A DNA stretch of 64,000 nucleotides from positions 12,753,201 to 12,817,200 of the forward strand of contig OW799237.1 in the NCBI GenBank assembly GCA_941918925.1. Direction: 5' to 3'. Shown in pieces: positions 60,901-64,000 of this stretch. Position 1 is the first letter of the stretch. Every line of letters begins with the position of its first letter. Origin of the DNA: Phyto melanocephala (Eukaryota; Arthropoda; Insecta; Diptera; Rhinophoridae). The notes beneath the pieces were generated by a model, which did no database searches, had not been told where the DNA came from, and saw nothing but the letters and a program-made list of their open reading frames with translations. A program made the position numbers and the translations under genes.

Positions 60901-62535
60901 TGAGGGCATGGCCATCTACGTTAAAGGTTATGTAAATTGTATTTAAAGATCGTAGGAATCGACCCTATTATAACTTTTCTTGTGGAGACGCATGTCAATA
61001 CGTCTAAACAACCAAGATCAGCAGGATTTATGCCTCAGAGTCATGGAATATTAAAAATTTTGGATGCGCAACAACCAGCGAGGCCTAAGCGGACATTTGC
61101 ACAATGTAATATTCCATAACAAATTACGTTAAACTTTTACAAACACTTTCAGTCATACCTAAATTATAATTAAAATAATAAAAAGCTAAATTAATACTTT
61201 TTCTGTACAGTTATTATTAAAAGGAGTTCACTTTCCAACAACGAAATGCATCTGTATAAGTATGACGTCAAAGTAAGGACTGATTTTTATTATTGTTCTG
61301 TTAGATTGACCGGATCAAAACCAGAATAAAAATAAATTGGGAATTTTATTGTATCAAGTTTGCGCAAGAAATACAACAATTTGATTTTAGGAACACCTGG
61401 CAATCTTTTACTTTTAATTTTCTTTATGCTGAAATGTTATAATCACTCTACGTTGATCCCTGATGCATTCTTTGATCATAACTGCTCTCAGCATACAATA
61501 CAACGGGAAAATTATGCCTATAGGCAATTTACTAAGCCCTAGAAGTACCTGTTGTTGTTGTTACTTCAATCCGCATCTCCCATCCTTATCAAGAGATACT
61601 TATTCATTACTTGCATATTTAAAAAAATAAAAAAAATAAAGTGTAACAATGATATAATGACTCTTGGCCAACTTAAGGCAAACACACAAATAAAAGCTGT
61701 TTGCATAAAACAACTAAAAAATAAAATAAGACAAAAGGCAGCCAACAGAAGAAGGTCACATAGCTAACCAAAAAAAGAAGTGATAAAAAATGCAGCAGGA
61801 GTTAACAAGAGGAACAACAACAACAACACGTTAGCCAACAAGTTTATAATAATAAAAATACACCAAATCAGTAAAAGCAATAAAGTGAGTGTACTCTTAC
61901 ACCACGACTTACATTTAGCAGCAGCAATAATGCCAGCTGAATAATATCATGCATCCAACCATTTAACCACCTTGTAGGATTGCCAGTAATTGTGGGAAGT
62001 TTCAAGGATTTCATATTTATTAAAGTGTTAAAAAAAAATTTTAAATTTACTTGACTGCCATCACCGTCATCTGTGTCAGCAGCACCTATCTTTTCTTCAC
62101 TATTAAGGTTTCCTTGTTGACTTTTTTCCTGTGTTTAATGTGTAAAATTTGTAAAAAATAAAAAATGCATTAATTGAAAGGCGTTGGGTTACATTTTTAT
62201 GCGAGTCTGGCTGGCCATGGGGTGGAGTGGAATATCAGATTTTAATGATGGTTTTTTTTTTGCATATGCTAGTCAACGCTTGAAGGCAACAAGTGTAATT
62301 TACACAGTTTGCTTTAAGGAAATTAAATATCGGGAGTTCATTCAATTTTAAGGACAGAAAAGGTTATATCATATTATTCCTCACAATCATGTGCGAAAGA
62401 CAAAAGTCAAAGCAGTTGGCCATGTTTATAATAATTTATTTAAAGGTACAGATCATTTTAGAAATAAATTGGAAGTGGCGATTTAAAAATCGCATGAGTG
62501 TCAGAAGATAGGAGTAATATTAAATAGATAAACCT
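60901..62535. other. Non-coding DNA
   Basis: May include the degraded tail of the transposase element (to about 61120). 61550-61920 has CAA/ACA-rich tracts. No exon supported. Confidence 0.4.
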
Positions 62536-62720
62536 TGAATCCGGCGATAACTTAATGGAAGTGCTTAGAGTTTATCTTTCTGATTAGAATACATGTTCGA
62601 ATCTGGGCAGAGACTTATCTGGTAACACGGGAATCCGTAAGCTTCTAGAACTTATTGTAGGTTGGTTATATGTAAGGCCTCTTTGGAGAGCACGTGGTGA
62701 CTGAAGTTGGTGTTAAGCGA
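62536..62720 (+). repeat. tRNA-like, SINE-like repeat unit, copy A (tentative)
   Basis: Carries a B-box-like GTTCGAATCTGG (about 62598-62609) and a weak A-box-like TAACTTAATGGAAGTG upstream. The following CTTATCTGGTAACACGGGAA and TAGAACTTATTGTAGGTTGG find diverged counterparts in copy B. Confidence 0.35.
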
Positions 62721-64000
62721 GAATACAGATTTGCAGGTGGCTGATGCTCGATTTTGGTTGCACCTCGGGCAACTACCAGAAGTAATAACTTGGTAAATTA
62801 TTCGGCTTCTTTTGGACAGCACATCTGATTCTGTTGCCAATGAATTTTATAACCTCGTATCGAAAAAAAAATAATAAGGGTTAGCAAGGTTTTTTTTTAC
62901 CAAGAATTAATTTAGTTAAGATTGCAACCTGTAAAATGTGGCATGTGTGGGCGGCAGTTTGACGTCAAAACTTAAGCCAGTGGTGAGAGCAGCCTCAGAT
63001 TATAGCACATGGTGCCGGTTATGACGTTATTCAAACCACATTCTGTTACAAGGTTGTTTCCCTGGGAGCATGATCTCTTTGTAAAATTTCAACTTGAATT
63101 TTATTTCATCTTGTTGTATAAATAGAAATGTTATCAACACTTGTGGTTGCATAGGTGAAACAATGAGGTAAGGCTAGCTTATTGCTTACCAGAGTCCTTA
63201 TCTGGTACCACAAGAGGCAGTAGACCATAGAACTTGTCCTAGACTGGTTATTGGTATAGCTTATTTGCAGATCGCTTAGTGGCTATGGTTGCTATCCGAA
63301 GCTGAAAGCACAAACCGAAGGCTTATCGACTGATACTCATGCTAGTAACGAACTTCGTACAATTATTAAGGCCTCCGGTTGACTTCAACAGAGTTGCAGT
63401 TCGTTTTTAAACGAAGTGTGAAACTAAGAATTTACTTATATTTCGAAACAACTAGATCTGATTCTGTGCCTGATTAAGCCAATACCTCGTAACAATGGAT
63501 TAGATACTCAGAGTTCTCAAGCAACGTGCATTAACCTTGAGACCTGTATGTTATGTTTGGCTAACAGGGACTATGGTGAAGCACATGACCCCTGTCGCAG
63601 TGATGAGACCAACGATATGTTGTATGACGACCTCAATTAAAAGACGTATGCCACGTTTGTCAAATCTGGAAACTCGGTTACCGTTGTATTAAGTTTTCGT
63701 TTGTCATTTTATTATGAATAGCCTAATGCTAGAAAAGCTAGCATGTTGTGCCAATTTTTTTGAATATCGAGATTTACTTCGGGAATACTAAATATGGAGA
63801 ATTTTGTTCATTAATAAGGCAGATTATTGAGAATGTCAATAAGTAAAATTACCACTTTTGAATGGGGAAAAAAATTATCAAAAATTCCCCAGCATCGCTG
63901 CATTTACAAAAATCACTGTTAACACCGATGGTTCTTAATTCTTTACAAATTAAGCGGTTACCGCCAACAACAAGCGGTACATATTTATTACTAGCAACTA
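62721..64000. other. Less AT-rich non-coding DNA at window end
   Basis: Base composition is more balanced than elsewhere in the window, suggesting old transposon sequence, but no protein-coding remnant was recognised in six frames by eye. Confidence 0.4.
63188..63300 (+). repeat. SINE-like repeat unit, copy B (tentative)
   Basis: CTTATCTGGTACCACAAGAG, then ATAGAACTTGTCCTAGACTG and GTTATTGGTA, aligns with copy A at 62610-62670 with many substitutions. No intact pol III boxes. Confidence 0.35.

Overview
This is nuclear DNA from a higher fly (Diptera, Brachycera; probably a calyptrate fly such as a blowfly or house-fly relative). The reasons are very AT-rich non-coding DNA, short GT-AG introns of about 60-130 bp, opa-type CAG/CAA repeats in coding exons, abundant TACATA microsatellites, and DINE-1-like Helitrons, MITEs, SINEs and a jockey-like LINE. 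Gene content resembles the igloo/charlatan neighbourhood of Drosophila chromosome 2R. That synteny is from memory, and no database search was possible.

Layout. 1-8.7 kb is AT-rich non-coding DNA ending in the last coding exon of igloo (igl, + strand, two IQ motifs). 11.66-12.23 kb holds Rpb12 (- strand), three exons with a 23-nt final coding exon that restores the canonical 58-residue protein. 13.09-14.15 kb holds a three-exon Mettl16 orthologue (+ strand), head to head with Rpb12. 17.9-27.9 kb is charlatan (chn, - strand). I rebuilt it as six coding exons with matching phases, a protein of about 1,435 residues with five clustered C2H2 fingers, a C-terminal C2H2 finger and long polyQ/polyN tracts. 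The 4.8-kb chn intron between coding exons 2 and 3 carries a complete intronless gene on the same strand, homologous to PPP1R36, plus a Helitron and SINEs.

From 27.9 kb to the end (36 kb) I find no convincing protein-coding exon. This is probably 5' intron, 5' UTR exons and regulatory DNA of chn, filled with transposable-element debris: a second Helitron, a 5'-truncated SINE with a perfect 14-bp target duplication, a 5'-truncated LINE, a pogo-like MITE, other TA-flanked MITEs, a 1.3-kb TIR element enclosing LINE RNase H remnants, and broken Tc1/mariner-type transposase pseudogenes.

The genes do not form one pathway: a neuronal calmodulin-binding protein (igl), a shared RNA polymerase subunit (Rpb12), an RNA m6A methyltransferase (Mettl16), a neural zinc-finger regulator (chn) and a putative PP1-regulatory, possibly testis-related, protein nested in chn. 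I saw no wholly new system. The most informative points are the nested gene, a chn zinc finger whose last histidine is made by splicing, the SINE/LINE pair with shared 3' tails, and Helitrons built of about 120-bp GC-box monomers.
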